Positions 17,402 to 25,150 of a DNA stretch of 47,472 bases are shown piece by piece. The notes under the pieces are model-generated. The model saw only the letters and a list, made by a program, of their open reading frames with translations. It did no database searches and had not been told where the DNA came from. This DNA is from a virus. The stretch covers positions 1-47,472 of IMG/VR virus record IMGVR_UViG_3300020156_000039. One strand, given 5' to 3'. The translations under genes and the position numbers were made by a program. Within the stretch, counting starts at the first letter, position 1; each line of letters begins with the position of its first letter.

Positions 17402-18595
17402 TTATTCGGCCGCCGCCTGAATGTTCTTCATGATGCCCATGGTTTCAACACCCTGAGCCTGCCAGCCGGTTTCGATTGCGATGAATCCTTCCTCGGCGTC
17501 GATGCCGTTGTTGTTCGACGAAGAAGCGCCGAAGGTTTCTTCCCACGTATCACGAAGCACGCGCTTCTTGATGAGTCCAGGGTGGTAGACATGAAGTTCA
17601 TGTCCCCAGATCGCGTTCTCGTTGAACAGCGGGTGAGTCGCGAGACTCAGTTCGCCATTCACGCCGATGAGCTTCATCACCTTGATGCCGTAGGCCGACT
17701 CGCCCTGAGTGATCTGGTAACTGGTGTTGTTGAGCACCAGGTCCTGAATCGTCCGCAGAACGGGAGTGCCGGTGAACGTCAGACGCTCGTTGGGCATGCC
17801 CTTGACATTTCGGTCGAAGATGCGGGAGATGAATCCCATGAGATCGGACAACGACAGATCGCCGGCGACACCACCGGAGTTCGCCGACTCGATCAGGCCG
17901 CCGTAGGTTTCGACCTGATAGGCGATTCCGCCGGACATGCGCATCTGCTTGCCGTTGACCGAACGAATGTCGGGGCGACCGAAGATGAACGAGCGTTCGA
18001 GGTCTTCGACGTGGTAGCCGAGTGCCTGACTCCGGTTGTACGCAAGCTGCGAGCCGGTGTGGAACTTGACTGCCTTGGCGGTGCCGGTGATGGCCCAGCC
18101 ATTCTTGAAGATCTGGACGTAGTTGGTGCGATTCTCGCCCTTCTGAGTCACAGGCTGCGGTTTGCCGCCACCTTCTTCGAACGCGGTGCCGACATGCTGG
18201 AAGACGTCGCCGTCGGATACGGCCGCTGCCACCGTGCCACCGATTCCACGCAGAACCTCGACCGAGGTCTCCGAGTTGATCGCCGTGACGAACATGTATT
18301 CGCCGGTCGTCTGATTCATGATGACCGTGTGCGCGGTCCAGATGTTCGCATCTTCGACAGGGATGGTCGTCGCGCCGACGAGTGCACCAGCGGTTGCCGT
18401 GGTGTTACCGGAGATATGTGAATCCTCGGTCCAGCTGTAGCTGGTATCACCGGCAGCTTCCTTCGGCATACCGGACGACATGGCGAGCAGAGGCGCCGTG
18501 CCGGTGTATCCCATCTGCAGTACGCGACTCGCTAGGTCGCCAACACGCTCGCCAACGATACCGCTGTGCGAGGCAAAGATTCCACGAATGGACAT
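17402..18595 (-). CDS. Major capsid protein, SU10-like (DUF5309), 397 aa
   Basis: ATG at 18595 is preceded by AAAGGAGACTCAGA; the longer frame to 18736 has no ribosome site. The central block NYVQIFKNGWAITGTAKAV, then LGYHVEDLERSFIFG, is the pattern of the HK97-fold SU10-type capsid family. Residues 50-130 contain an inserted beta-rich region (GATTIPVEDANIWTAHTVI). It likely forms the T about 7 shell. It sits alone between a long structured leader and a strong terminator, as expected for the most abundant phage protein. Confidence 0.88.
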   Translation of the reverse strand: MSIRGIFASHSGIVGERVGDLASRVLQMGYTGTAPLLAMSSGMPKEAAGDTSYSWTEDSHISGNTTATAGALVGATTIPVEDANIWTAHTVIMNQTTGEYMFVTAINSETSVEVLRGIGGTVAAAVSDGDVFQHVGTAFEEGGGKPQPVTQKGENRTNYVQIFKNGWAITGTAKAVKFHTGSQLAYNRSQALGYHVEDLERSFIFGRPDIRSVNGKQMRMSGGIAYQVETYGGLIESANSGGVAGDLSLSDLMGFISRIFDRNVKGMPNERLTFTGTPVLRTIQDLVLNNTSYQITQGESAYGIKVMKLIGVNGELSLATHPLFNENAIWGHELHVYHPGLIKKRVLRDTWEETFGASSSNNNGIDAEEGFIAIETGWQAQGVETMGIMKNIQAAAE

Positions 18596-18623
18596 TCTGA
18601 GTCTCCTTTGAGTCCAAGTCAGC

Positions 18624-18644
18624 ACCGCTGACATGTAACAGCGG
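18624..18644 (-). promoter_or_regulatory. Hairpin in the capsid mRNA leader
   Basis: CCGCTG (18625-18630) pairs with CAGCGG (18639-18644) around an 8-nt loop. It ends about 10 nt before GGACTCAAAGGAG, the capsid ribosome site. Such 5' hairpins commonly stabilise abundant messages. Here this role is inference. Confidence 0.45.
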
Positions 18645-18823
18645 CTTACCTTTTGAGAATTGGCGAAATCATACGCGCGCGCAAGGGGTTGAATGCGGGC
18701 CTTATCAGAGAAATTGCGACCCCAATATGAGTCCATTTGGCTAGACCTCCGGGCAGAGCTACCCCAGATTAACTCGCTGATCCCTTGACTGCGAATCGGC
18801 GCTTCGTCCGCTTACGCTCCCAT

Positions 18824-18848
18824 CGAGGCGGGAGTACCTCCCGCCTCG
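18824..18848 (-). repeat. Perfect 11-bp inverted repeat with 3-nt loop
   Basis: CGAGGCGGGAG and CTCCCGCCTCG flank TAC. This is the strongest structure in the terminase-capsid gap. There is no T-run on either side, so termination is doubtful. RNA processing, transcript stabilisation, or a DNA cruciform used as a pac/cos-type signal near the terminase gene are possible. Confidence 0.7.
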
Positions 18849-18952
18849 AGTCGCTATCGTACGGCGCCTCCCTGCCGTCAAGGGGCTCGTGAATCCGGGG
18901 ACCCCTCGCTCTTTTCGCCCTACGGTCCCGATCGTGAAACGGGACTATGGAG

Positions 18953-20488
18953 TCAATACATTGCGTGCTGCACTTCGCTGACATGTTCGCCACTCTCATA
19001 CTGACCCATGAGCATGCCGGCGATGTCGACTCGCCCTTGACTTTTTACGAGTGTTCCGTGCAATGCCCAGACGATAACACCGAATGCTGCGGAGTCGCAT
19101 ACGTCGTCGTGAGTTTTGCTATCAGGGGTGTACTCTTCTAGCTTTTGAACGAGTTCTTGTTCTTCTTCGACGATTCCGTAAGAGCCGTTGGCACATGCCG
19201 ATCTGAAGGCGACAATGCGTGAGGCTTTTGATTCCTTACCGCCGGTGATTGGTAGCATCAGGAACAGGTCCGCGCTCATGCCACGCTGCACGAGATATGC
19301 GCGGAATAGCGCGATCAAAAGACGTTGGGCCGCAACTGACTCAATACACCACGTCGTGATCCCCCAGCGATAGGACATGGCGAGAAGTTCGTCGAATACC
19401 CTTTCCTCTTTGACTCGCCCGTGCCACGTCTCCGCGACGAGAGGTATATCGCCCCCTTTCATTCGCACGTGCACCGTCAATGCTGATTCATCATTCCAAG
19501 CATTGGTCCCAAAAGCGGGATCGAGCGTAATGAATCCAGCTTCAATCTCTTCTGCCATCGGCCGTGGGGGACGCGGGCATTCCTCAAGTGATTCACCTAG
19601 AATCTGTTTCGAGGTCAGGTTCATCATTTCAGCTTCCCAGACGTGGCCGAGTCCGAGTCGTCGGAACTTGCCATAGTCTTCGAGAAGTGCTTCGAGACTC
19701 CATCGCTCAGGCCACAACGGACGCAGGTTGCCATCGGCCCCACGAATGATCGAACCGAAGACGACTGCTCGCCACTCGGGTTCTTTCGAGAGTCGAGCTA
19801 GTAGCGTCGTCTCTTTGATCATGTTGCCGATGAAGATGACGACTCCCATTTTCGCCATCGCCTTCAGAGCCGTACCCATGATATTCGTATCGAGCTTCGA
19901 CTGCTGAGCTATCGTAGATGCGGTCTCTTGCGACTCAACGTCATCGAATACCATCAGATCAGGCCGATCGCTGTCTAGGTTCATCCCTCGAATCTGAGTC
20001 TCTACACCGAAACCTTTCATGATCACACGCTTCAACCGAGTCTGCCCGGGAATGTGAATTTGCAAAATGAAAAGGGAATCCGATTCATTCTTCTTCTCGA
20101 CAATCGGCTCGCCGTAAAGCTGCTTCTCCTGTGGGCTCGTGAGCCAGTTGAAGATATCTCGAATCGCGTTAAGTGCCAACGGCCCCGTATTCGACACATA
20201 CGCAAGAAAGCGCAGCTTGCTGTAGCGGAAAAATAGAATCACCGCTAGCTTCGTGAGAGTCGTCTTGGCGTGTTCGCGCGGCACACCGAGCAGCTTGTGG
20301 AGGATACCAACGAGTCGATCTGGCTCATTCACTTCGTCGAGCAGGTGCAGAAACTCTTCCCAGATTTCTTTGTGAAATTCCGGGATTCCAAGATCGAGCT
20401 TGTCTCCCAGATAGAAACTGAGAAACAGCTCACAGTCACGCTGAATCAATTGAATCAGCTGTTGCTTGTCAAATTCATATTCGGCCAT
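18953..20488 (-). CDS. Large terminase subunit (packaging ATPase and nuclease), 511 aa
   Basis: A variant P-loop GVPREHAKTTL at residues 68-78 and Walker B plus catalytic Glu, VFDDVE at 180-185, mark the ATPase. The C-terminal RNase H-like nuclease shows TLDPAFG (about residue 327) and the late acidic motif HDDVCDSAAFG (about 475-485). The (R)EHAKTT form of the P-loop is the one used by T7-type and related terminases. ATG at 20488 with AGAGGTGAATC upstream. It drives genome packaging through the portal encoded upstream. Confidence 0.93.
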   Translation of the reverse strand: MAEYEFDKQQLIQLIQRDCELFLSFYLGDKLDLGIPEFHKEIWEEFLHLLDEVNEPDRLVGILHKLLGVPREHAKTTLTKLAVILFFRYSKLRFLAYVSNTGPLALNAIRDIFNWLTSPQEKQLYGEPIVEKKNESDSLFILQIHIPGQTRLKRVIMKGFGVETQIRGMNLDSDRPDLMVFDDVESQETASTIAQQSKLDTNIMGTALKAMAKMGVVIFIGNMIKETTLLARLSKEPEWRAVVFGSIIRGADGNLRPLWPERWSLEALLEDYGKFRRLGLGHVWEAEMMNLTSKQILGESLEECPRPPRPMAEEIEAGFITLDPAFGTNAWNDESALTVHVRMKGGDIPLVAETWHGRVKEERVFDELLAMSYRWGITTWCIESVAAQRLLIALFRAYLVQRGMSADLFLMLPITGGKESKASRIVAFRSACANGSYGIVEEEQELVQKLEEYTPDSKTHDDVCDSAAFGVIVWALHGTLVKSQGRVDIAGMLMGQYESGEHVSEVQHAMY

Positions 20489-20511
20489 TTTGATTCACCT
20501 CTGGATTCAGC

Positions 20512-20547
20512 GCAAAAAGAAGGGCGAGCCGCCGGAGCGCCCGCCCT
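20512..20547 (-). terminator. Terminator between scaffold candidate and large terminase
   Basis: AGGGCG (20521-20526) and CGCCCT (20542-20547) form the base of a GC-rich hairpin with inner pairs. On the leftward strand it is followed by TCTTTTTGCG. It lies 16 nt past the scaffold candidate's stop and ends before the terminase ribosome site. It should lower terminase level relative to scaffold. Confidence 0.75.
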
Positions 20548-20562
20548 AGTTACCGCTAACGC

Positions 20563-21387
20563 TTAACGATTCCGCTGCTGTTGCGGCGGTGTAAAGGAAC
20601 CGAAGAACGAATCGAGTGCCGCGTGTCCCGTCTTGATCGTGGCGTTGCTCTCACCGCCGCCTGGATTCGCCGTACGCCGATTGTTGCCGCTGCTCTGGAC
20701 GCCCATCTGGTTGAGCATTTTGCGAATCGTCGTCGCACGATCTTTCGCTTTCTTGCCCTTCGCCTTCAGCGTGGCGTCCATATTCTTCACGAGTCCAGCA
20801 TACTGTGGATCGTTGATCTCCGGCACGATGGACTCCAGGACCGTCGAGTCCCGCATCCCCGTCTGGCTCTCGGTGATCTTCGTGTCGATCTGGTTCTGCA
20901 GAGTCATCGCCATCTGCTTCATGGCGAGCTGCACCGGCTGGAACACGACGTTCATCGACTGCGCGATCGTGTGCTGCATTATGCGATTCATGACCTGAGT
21001 CAGCTGCCCACGATCATTCGGATCGAAGTCCTGCGGGATCATGTCATCAGTGATTCGCATCTGGCCGATGGCGTTCTGGACCGCCGTCTGCATAGCCGTC
21101 ACTTGTTCCTGCGGGATGGCAGGGGGCGCCGGTGGATTCGCCGGGTCGTCATCATCGCCGGGATCCTCGTCAGCGAATGCCGTCAGAATCTCGTTCAGGG
21201 GATTCTCTTCCTCTTCAGCGCCGCCAACACCGATCAGTGAACTCTGCTGCCCAGGGTTCTCGAATCCGTTGCCGCCACTGTTATCGTCGTTGCCGCCGCC
21301 AAAGCTGCCGATTCCAGTGAGTTCGTCCGGCGGGGCAAAGCAAACACTGGCCCGCAGTGAGTTCAGAAATCCAAGTCTCGTCTTCAT
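20563..21387 (-). CDS. Putative scaffolding protein, 274 aa
   Basis: Residues 28-95 are very acidic and Gly/Pro-rich (AEEEENPLNEI, EDPGDDDDPANPP). Residues 95-220 are helical and Gln/Met-rich. The C-terminus is basic and Gln/Arg-rich (PPQQQRNR). An acidic disordered head, helical middle and basic tail is the usual look of phage scaffolding proteins. The location between portal and terminase/capsid genes fits. No family was recognised, so this is by features and position. ATG at 21387, ribosome site CGAGGGT moderate. Confidence 0.6.
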   Translation of the reverse strand: MKTRLGFLNSLRASVCFAPPDELTGIGSFGGGNDDNSGGNGFENPGQQSSLIGVGGAEEEENPLNEILTAFADEDPGDDDDPANPPAPPAIPQEQVTAMQTAVQNAIGQMRITDDMIPQDFDPNDRGQLTQVMNRIMQHTIAQSMNVVFQPVQLAMKQMAMTLQNQIDTKITESQTGMRDSTVLESIVPEINDPQYAGLVKNMDATLKAKGKKAKDRATTIRKMLNQMGVQSSGNNRRTANPGGGESNATIKTGHAALDSFFGSFTPPQQQRNR

Positions 21388-21428
21388 CTTCCCATACCCT
21401 CGTTTGAGTTTATTGATGCGATTGCAGC

Positions 21429-21782
21429 TTACTGCTGCGGTTCTTCAGTCTGCGGAGTCAGCCGAGGGTGTCCCTCCCGCGCCTGCATCCCGTGCTTTAT
21501 CAGTGCTTCTTGCACCGACATGAGTGCGAACATTTGAGTCCGCACATGATCCAACGTCTTCGGATCGATACCTTCAAGCGCCGAAGTCGACAGATACACT
21601 TGCTGGCAATGTATGCGAATGACTCCAAAGAGCCCAGCCGCCCGCTCATCTTGCAGAAGATCAAGCACCGCCTTGAGATCTTCTTTGGAGAGTCGATCCA
21701 AAACCGACTCCATGAACGCATCGCCGATGTTCAGCACGGGGGAGAACATCCCCGCCACTTGTTGATTCGCTGGTTCCTGCAC
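21429..21782 (-). CDS. Hypothetical protein of the head module, 117 aa
   Basis: GTG start at 21782 behind TAGGAG. The mainly helical sequence includes VLDRLSKEDLKAVLDLLQDE and ends in a Pro/Gln-rich tail. It is in line with portal (22 nt upstream) and scaffold candidate. Function not recognised. It could be a head-assembly cofactor. Confidence 0.5.
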   Translation of the reverse strand: MQEPANQQVAGMFSPVLNIGDAFMESVLDRLSKEDLKAVLDLLQDERAAGLFGVIRIHCQQVYLSTSALEGIDPKTLDHVRTQMFALMSVQEALIKHGMQAREGHPRLTPQTEEPQQ

Positions 21783-21804
21783 ACTATTCTCCTAGGTTAC
21801 GCCG

Positions 21805-23748
21805 CTACGTTGCGGCTGGGGGTGGAACTTGAGTCCCGTCGGGAGCACCTTGGGGTGCGGGCGGCTGTTTCGCGAACGAGCCAAGATCGACGCTGAGATT
21901 CCCAACTCGGCCGAGATAGGACAGAATCTTCGGCACATCGAAGGTCATCATCGCTTCCTGATTCTGAATGATGGCATAGAGTAGCTGCCAGAGAATCTCC
22001 GACACACGCTCGGCTTCCATGGACTCAATACCAGAGCCCATCAGCTTCGCCACATCCTCGTCCGTTAGTCCGGCGATGCCTTCCTTGTCGTACCACTTCA
22101 GATTCCGATACCCGCCCATACGCGAGGGGAGCATCAAGCTCGAATCCAGTGTCCGCAGTACGGTGCGCAGACTCCGTGTCGCGCCCTGCACCACAGTGTG
22201 AACCTGACTCTTCACCGCACGGTCAATGCCTGCAACCTGCGAGGGCAGGGACTGACTCGGAAAGAACTGGTTCTTCAAGTTCATGCTGGAATCGACTGCA
22301 TTCAGCGACTCGCTGACGCCCGAAGCCACATTCAATTCCGTGATGGCGGTACGAACATCTCGACCCTGTTGTTTGGTCTTGATGATTCCGGCTACCTCCC
22401 CCGGTTTGACTTGGCTGTCGTCGATGGCGCTGGGGTCAATCACCTTCTGACCCCATACATTCTTCCGCATACCGGCGATATAGATGTTGTACATCGCCGA
22501 GCCGAACCGCTGGAATCCCTTCTGCAGTTCCATATAGGACCGCTGGGCTTCCTTAAGCTGATCCCGAGTCAGGAACGACAGATAGAACGGCAGCTCGATC
22601 TTCTCATTCTGAATCGCAAAGCTGCGCTCAACGTACGGCTTGGCGTCGACGAGGCAGTCATTGACCAGCTTGAACTTCCACAGCTCGATATACGTGTCGG
22701 GATCGATTCCCGCCTGCGTGAGTTCGCTTTCTTCCGCTTTCGTGAGAAGGCCGAACTGCACCGGAATCAACCAGCACATCATGTCCACGACTTCGAAGCC
22801 ATCGACTTCCGGCCCCAGATCGGTCGCGAGTCCAAGCCCGTACCCACCCCAGTCCATGCTGGCGCCCTGTTTGCTGCCGGCGGACGTACGCGAGTCCTGA
22901 CCTTCATCGCCCAGCTTGGCCTCGACTGCGGCTTCCTTGTAATAAGTGGCCTTGGCGCCGCTGTCGACTCCCTTTGCCACAATATCATCAAGCCCGACCC
23001 ACTGTCCGGAAACAGCTTGCCGCATGATCTCGAGTCGATTCTCCAACGTGACCGTTGCGGCCCACTCTCCCTTCGTAGAGAGTTCGTCGGGCACTCGAAT
23101 CGACGGATCCCACAGCGTGTTGTAAAGGTCGAGCGAGCGCCAGTGATTCCCCGCCGAACCAACTGTGCGCCCGAAACGCTTACCGTCGTCCCAGTCGAGT
23201 CGGAATCCACCGAGGTTGTACTTCAGGAGCGAGCGAATGGTGAGATTCAACTCTCCGAAGTAATTCCTCGCCGCAGCATCGCGATTGAACTTCTGAAGCA
23301 GCGGCATCATCTTCTGATCGCCGTCGGCAGAGAAGAACGGATTCGAGATCGGCGCCAATGCCTCCGCGAAGTAACTCGACATGTCCGAGAGCGAGGACGC
23401 GAGAATCGGCAGATTCATCGGCAACGCTGCTTGCCGACCCGTGTTGTCCTCGATGCGTTCGCGTTCCGAGTCATCTGGCCCCAGCTTCTGCCACGTCGAA
23501 ATCAACTTATCGATCTTCGCCATGCGAGTCGCCCTGCGATTCCGCGCAATAACGCCCGCACTGAGCCGGCCAGTGAGGTAACTCACCAACTTGAGTCTCT
23601 GCTCGTCGGTCAACTCGTTGAGAATGTGAGCCGCACCGGCAGCTTTGACTCTCAACTGATCAACAACCATCGGAGACATCGCGACTGAATCCGCAACACC
23701 TCCAGCACTCGCACCCACATAGGGCGCACCGCCCGTATTCGCGTTCAT
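21805..23748 (-). CDS. Portal protein (head-tail connector), 647 aa
   Basis: Size, helical N-terminus and the pattern of a T7/P22-class portal are seen. Residues 90-140 contain an Asp/Glu-rich linker, then PMNLPILASSLSDMSSYFAE. The clip/wing region has NYFGELNLTIRSLLKYNLGG and FRLDWDDGKRFG. The C-terminal part is a long helix (AERVSEILWQLLYAIIQNQE) and a Pro-rich tail. It lies directly after the small-terminase candidate and upstream of scaffold and terminase genes. ATG at 23748 with AAAAGGAG upstream. Confidence 0.82.
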   Translation of the reverse strand: MNANTGGAPYVGASAGGVADSVAMSPMVVDQLRVKAAGAAHILNELTDEQRLKLVSYLTGRLSAGVIARNRRATRMAKIDKLISTWQKLGPDDSERERIEDNTGRQAALPMNLPILASSLSDMSSYFAEALAPISNPFFSADGDQKMMPLLQKFNRDAAARNYFGELNLTIRSLLKYNLGGFRLDWDDGKRFGRTVGSAGNHWRSLDLYNTLWDPSIRVPDELSTKGEWAATVTLENRLEIMRQAVSGQWVGLDDIVAKGVDSGAKATYYKEAAVEAKLGDEGQDSRTSAGSKQGASMDWGGYGLGLATDLGPEVDGFEVVDMMCWLIPVQFGLLTKAEESELTQAGIDPDTYIELWKFKLVNDCLVDAKPYVERSFAIQNEKIELPFYLSFLTRDQLKEAQRSYMELQKGFQRFGSAMYNIYIAGMRKNVWGQKVIDPSAIDDSQVKPGEVAGIIKTKQQGRDVRTAITELNVASGVSESLNAVDSSMNLKNQFFPSQSLPSQVAGIDRAVKSQVHTVVQGATRSLRTVLRTLDSSLMLPSRMGGYRNLKWYDKEGIAGLTDEDVAKLMGSGIESMEAERVSEILWQLLYAIIQNQEAMMTFDVPKILSYLGRVGNLSVDLGSFAKQPPAPQGAPDGTQVPPPAAT

Positions 23749-23787
23749 TTCAGTCTCCTTTTGACTGTGAGTCGTAGGCCCATACGC

Positions 23788-24564
23788 TTAACCATTTTCC
23801 GCAAAGACGTCCGTGCCGTCTTGCGTTTCCTCGGTGGAATCCGCATCTGCTACACTCCGTTGAGCCTCAAGCGCGCCGCGCAACTCCTGCGCCGAGAGCA
23901 TCTGCCCATCAATGACTCGTCCACCGATCCCACTCGACGGCTCCCGTTTAGCCGCCAGTGCCCCAGCGACTCTAGGGCTGAGGTCAATGGTCATCTTCGC
24001 ACCAGCTGCGGGCAATCCGTTTTCGCCGTCCATTGACTCAGCTCCCATATTGATATTAACCGTCGTGCCGCCAACACCAGTGCCGGGACCACCTCCGGTC
24101 TTCGCTTCGTTAGCGCGTCGAGCATGACTCGCCACTGCCAACAACTCCCCGGGGTCCCGAATAAGGTTCTTCTCGGCCATGACCATCAAGCGATTCACCG
24201 CAAGAGCTTCAAGCTGCTCCCATGCGCTATCCCTAAAAATCTTCGCCGCTGAGGCCTTCTTGATTCTCGCCCCGAGAACCGCCTGCCAAAGCGCCCCCTC
24301 TTGATCCAGCAAAGCCGCCGCTTCCGCAAGAAACTCCGGCTGAGTCCCAAGCCTCTGCGCAAGCGGCCCCCACTTAACTTGGCTCAACTCGTACGCGCTG
24401 GTATAAGCCGCCGCATACTGAGTCAACAGATCCGCAAACTCCTTACTCACCCCTGTGGCGGCCACGCTCTTCTTCACCGCGCTCGTGTCCACCTTCGGAG
24501 TCCCAGCTGGCGCCTCAAAACCGAAGTCCGCAAGGAAAGATTCAGGGGTCGGGAGGGTTGTCAT
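23788..24564 (-). CDS. Putative small terminase subunit, 258 aa
   Basis: Residues 35-150 are a compact helical domain (LLTQYAAAYTSAYELSQVKW and QLEALAVNRLMVMAEKNLI) that could be the DNA-binding and oligomerisation core. Residues 155-258 are Gly/Ala/Glu-rich and likely flexible. The gene is first in the packaging/head block, directly before portal, a common position for small terminase. I see no certain helix-turn-helix, so a head protein is the alternative. ATG at 24564, ribosome site CAGGAAG. Confidence 0.5.
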   Translation of the reverse strand: MTTLPTPESFLADFGFEAPAGTPKVDTSAVKKSVAATGVSKEFADLLTQYAAAYTSAYELSQVKWGPLAQRLGTQPEFLAEAAALLDQEGALWQAVLGARIKKASAAKIFRDSAWEQLEALAVNRLMVMAEKNLIRDPGELLAVASHARRANEAKTGGGPGTGVGGTTVNINMGAESMDGENGLPAAGAKMTIDLSPRVAGALAAKREPSSGIGGRVIDGQMLSAQELRGALEAQRSVADADSTEETQDGTDVFAENG

Positions 24565-24637
24565 GAGTCAACTTCCTGCAAAAATCCGAAGCAATTTATT
24601 GGGCGATTATCTTAATACTGCGACGAGCGCCGCTTAA

Positions 24638-24704
24638 GGGGGGATACCCCCCCCGGTTGAATCGAAGGGGGTCCCACAACCTCCGGGAGTCCAGAGGTTG
24701 CGGG
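24638..24704 (-). repeat. Two GC-rich inverted repeats upstream of the packaging genes
   Basis: On the leftward strand, CCCGCAACCTC and GAGGTTGTGGG (24673-24704) form an 11-bp stem. A G8 run then faces C6 (24638-24654). Neither is followed by a T-run. They lie just past the stop of the 30-aa gene and before the small-terminase candidate. They may be a terminator with weak tail, a processing site, or a packaging-site structure. Confidence 0.5.
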
Positions 24705-24714
24705 CGGTTCTGGG

Positions 24715-24807
24715 TCAGACCGGCAGCGGCGGGGCTGGAATCGACCATGCCCAGATCGCGAGGATGAAGGCGAGCAGGGCGATGAGGGCGAGTGAGTCGC
24801 GGGCCAT
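24715..24807 (-). CDS. Small single-span membrane protein, 30 aa
   Basis: An ATG at 24807 follows GGGGGAGGCG, a strong ribosome site, 3 nt after the stop of the 70-aa gene. The product is nearly all one hydrophobic helix (DSLALIALLAFILAIWAW) and ends in a Pro-rich tail, SIPAPPLPV. The ribosome site, operon spacing and membrane pattern support a real micro-gene. Function unknown: a small holin/antiholin or superinfection membrane factor is possible. Confidence 0.55.
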   Translation of the reverse strand: MARDSLALIALLAFILAIWAWSIPAPPLPV

Positions 24808-24809
24808 GC

Positions 24810-25022
24810 TCACGCCTCCCCCATCGTGAACAGGCCAGCGTCATCAAGCGAGGCGAATGACTGGCGGGCGAAGCGTAGGTTCGTATTGAGCGATGCGCCG
24901 TAATCGATGTTTGCCAACGAGTCGTTACCGTTCGCCTCATATTCCGCTTGAATCAGCTTCGCAAACTCGAGCGCATTCGTCAGTTCAGAAATGATAAGGG
25001 TCAGGTCGCGGGTGACATTCAT
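24810..25022 (-). CDS. Hypothetical protein, 70 aa
   Basis: ATG at 25022 behind TACGGAGTT. Soluble and acidic, with an N-terminal helix (LTLIISELTNALEFAKLIQAE) and the downstream motif NLRFARQSFASL. It follows the terminator of the 333-aa gene, so it needs read-through or its own unseen promoter. Family not recognised. Confidence 0.6.
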   Translation of the reverse strand: MNVTRDLTLIISELTNALEFAKLIQAEYEANGNDSLANIDYGASLNTNLRFARQSFASLDDAGLFTMGEA

Positions 25023-25100
25023 GTGAGTAACTCCGTAGGTCAGGCGGGATTGCCTGATTCGTTATCCCACGATTTGCGACTGAATGCAATGCCTCATAAC

Positions 25101-25126
25101 AAAAAAGGCGCGGATTGCTCCGCGCC
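25101..25126 (-). terminator. Strong intrinsic terminator after the 333-aa gene
   Basis: GGCGCGG (25107-25113) and CCGCGCC (25120-25126) have loop ATTGCT. On the leftward strand the stem is followed by TTTTTTGTT. It lies about 25 nt past the stop of the 333-aa gene and makes that gene a single-gene unit. Confidence 0.92.
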
Positions 25127-25150
25127 TTTCGATTCGTCGTTGATGATTGG

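Larger units (their letters stand above)
18596..18952 (-). promoter_or_regulatory. 357-nt structured non-coding leader between terminase and capsid genes
   Basis: No supported gene lies here. On the leftward strand three inverted repeats are seen: GTCCCG/CGGGAC (18925-18945), an 11-bp stem with a 3-nt loop (18824-18848), and CCGCTG/CAGCGG (18625-18644) just before the capsid ribosome site. None of the first two is followed by a T-run, so they are not ordinary terminators. A late promoter for the capsid gene may lie here. TTGACG with a 17-nt gap to GATAGC on the leftward strand is the best match but is poor at -10. Confidence 0.6.

Noticed and set aside
18770-18950. Possible tRNA in the terminase-capsid gap
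   Set aside because: Stems are present but no cloverleaf, T-loop or acceptor stem could be assembled on either strand.
20468-20473. TTGACA on the leftward strand at the start of the terminase gene
   Set aside because: It encodes Phe-Asp-Lys in frame and has no fitting -10 box at 16-18 nt.
22198-23688. Rightward frame of 496 codons opposite the portal gene
   Set aside because: Antisense shadow with Arg/His-rich, unfolded-looking composition and no start signal. The portal frame explains the sequence.
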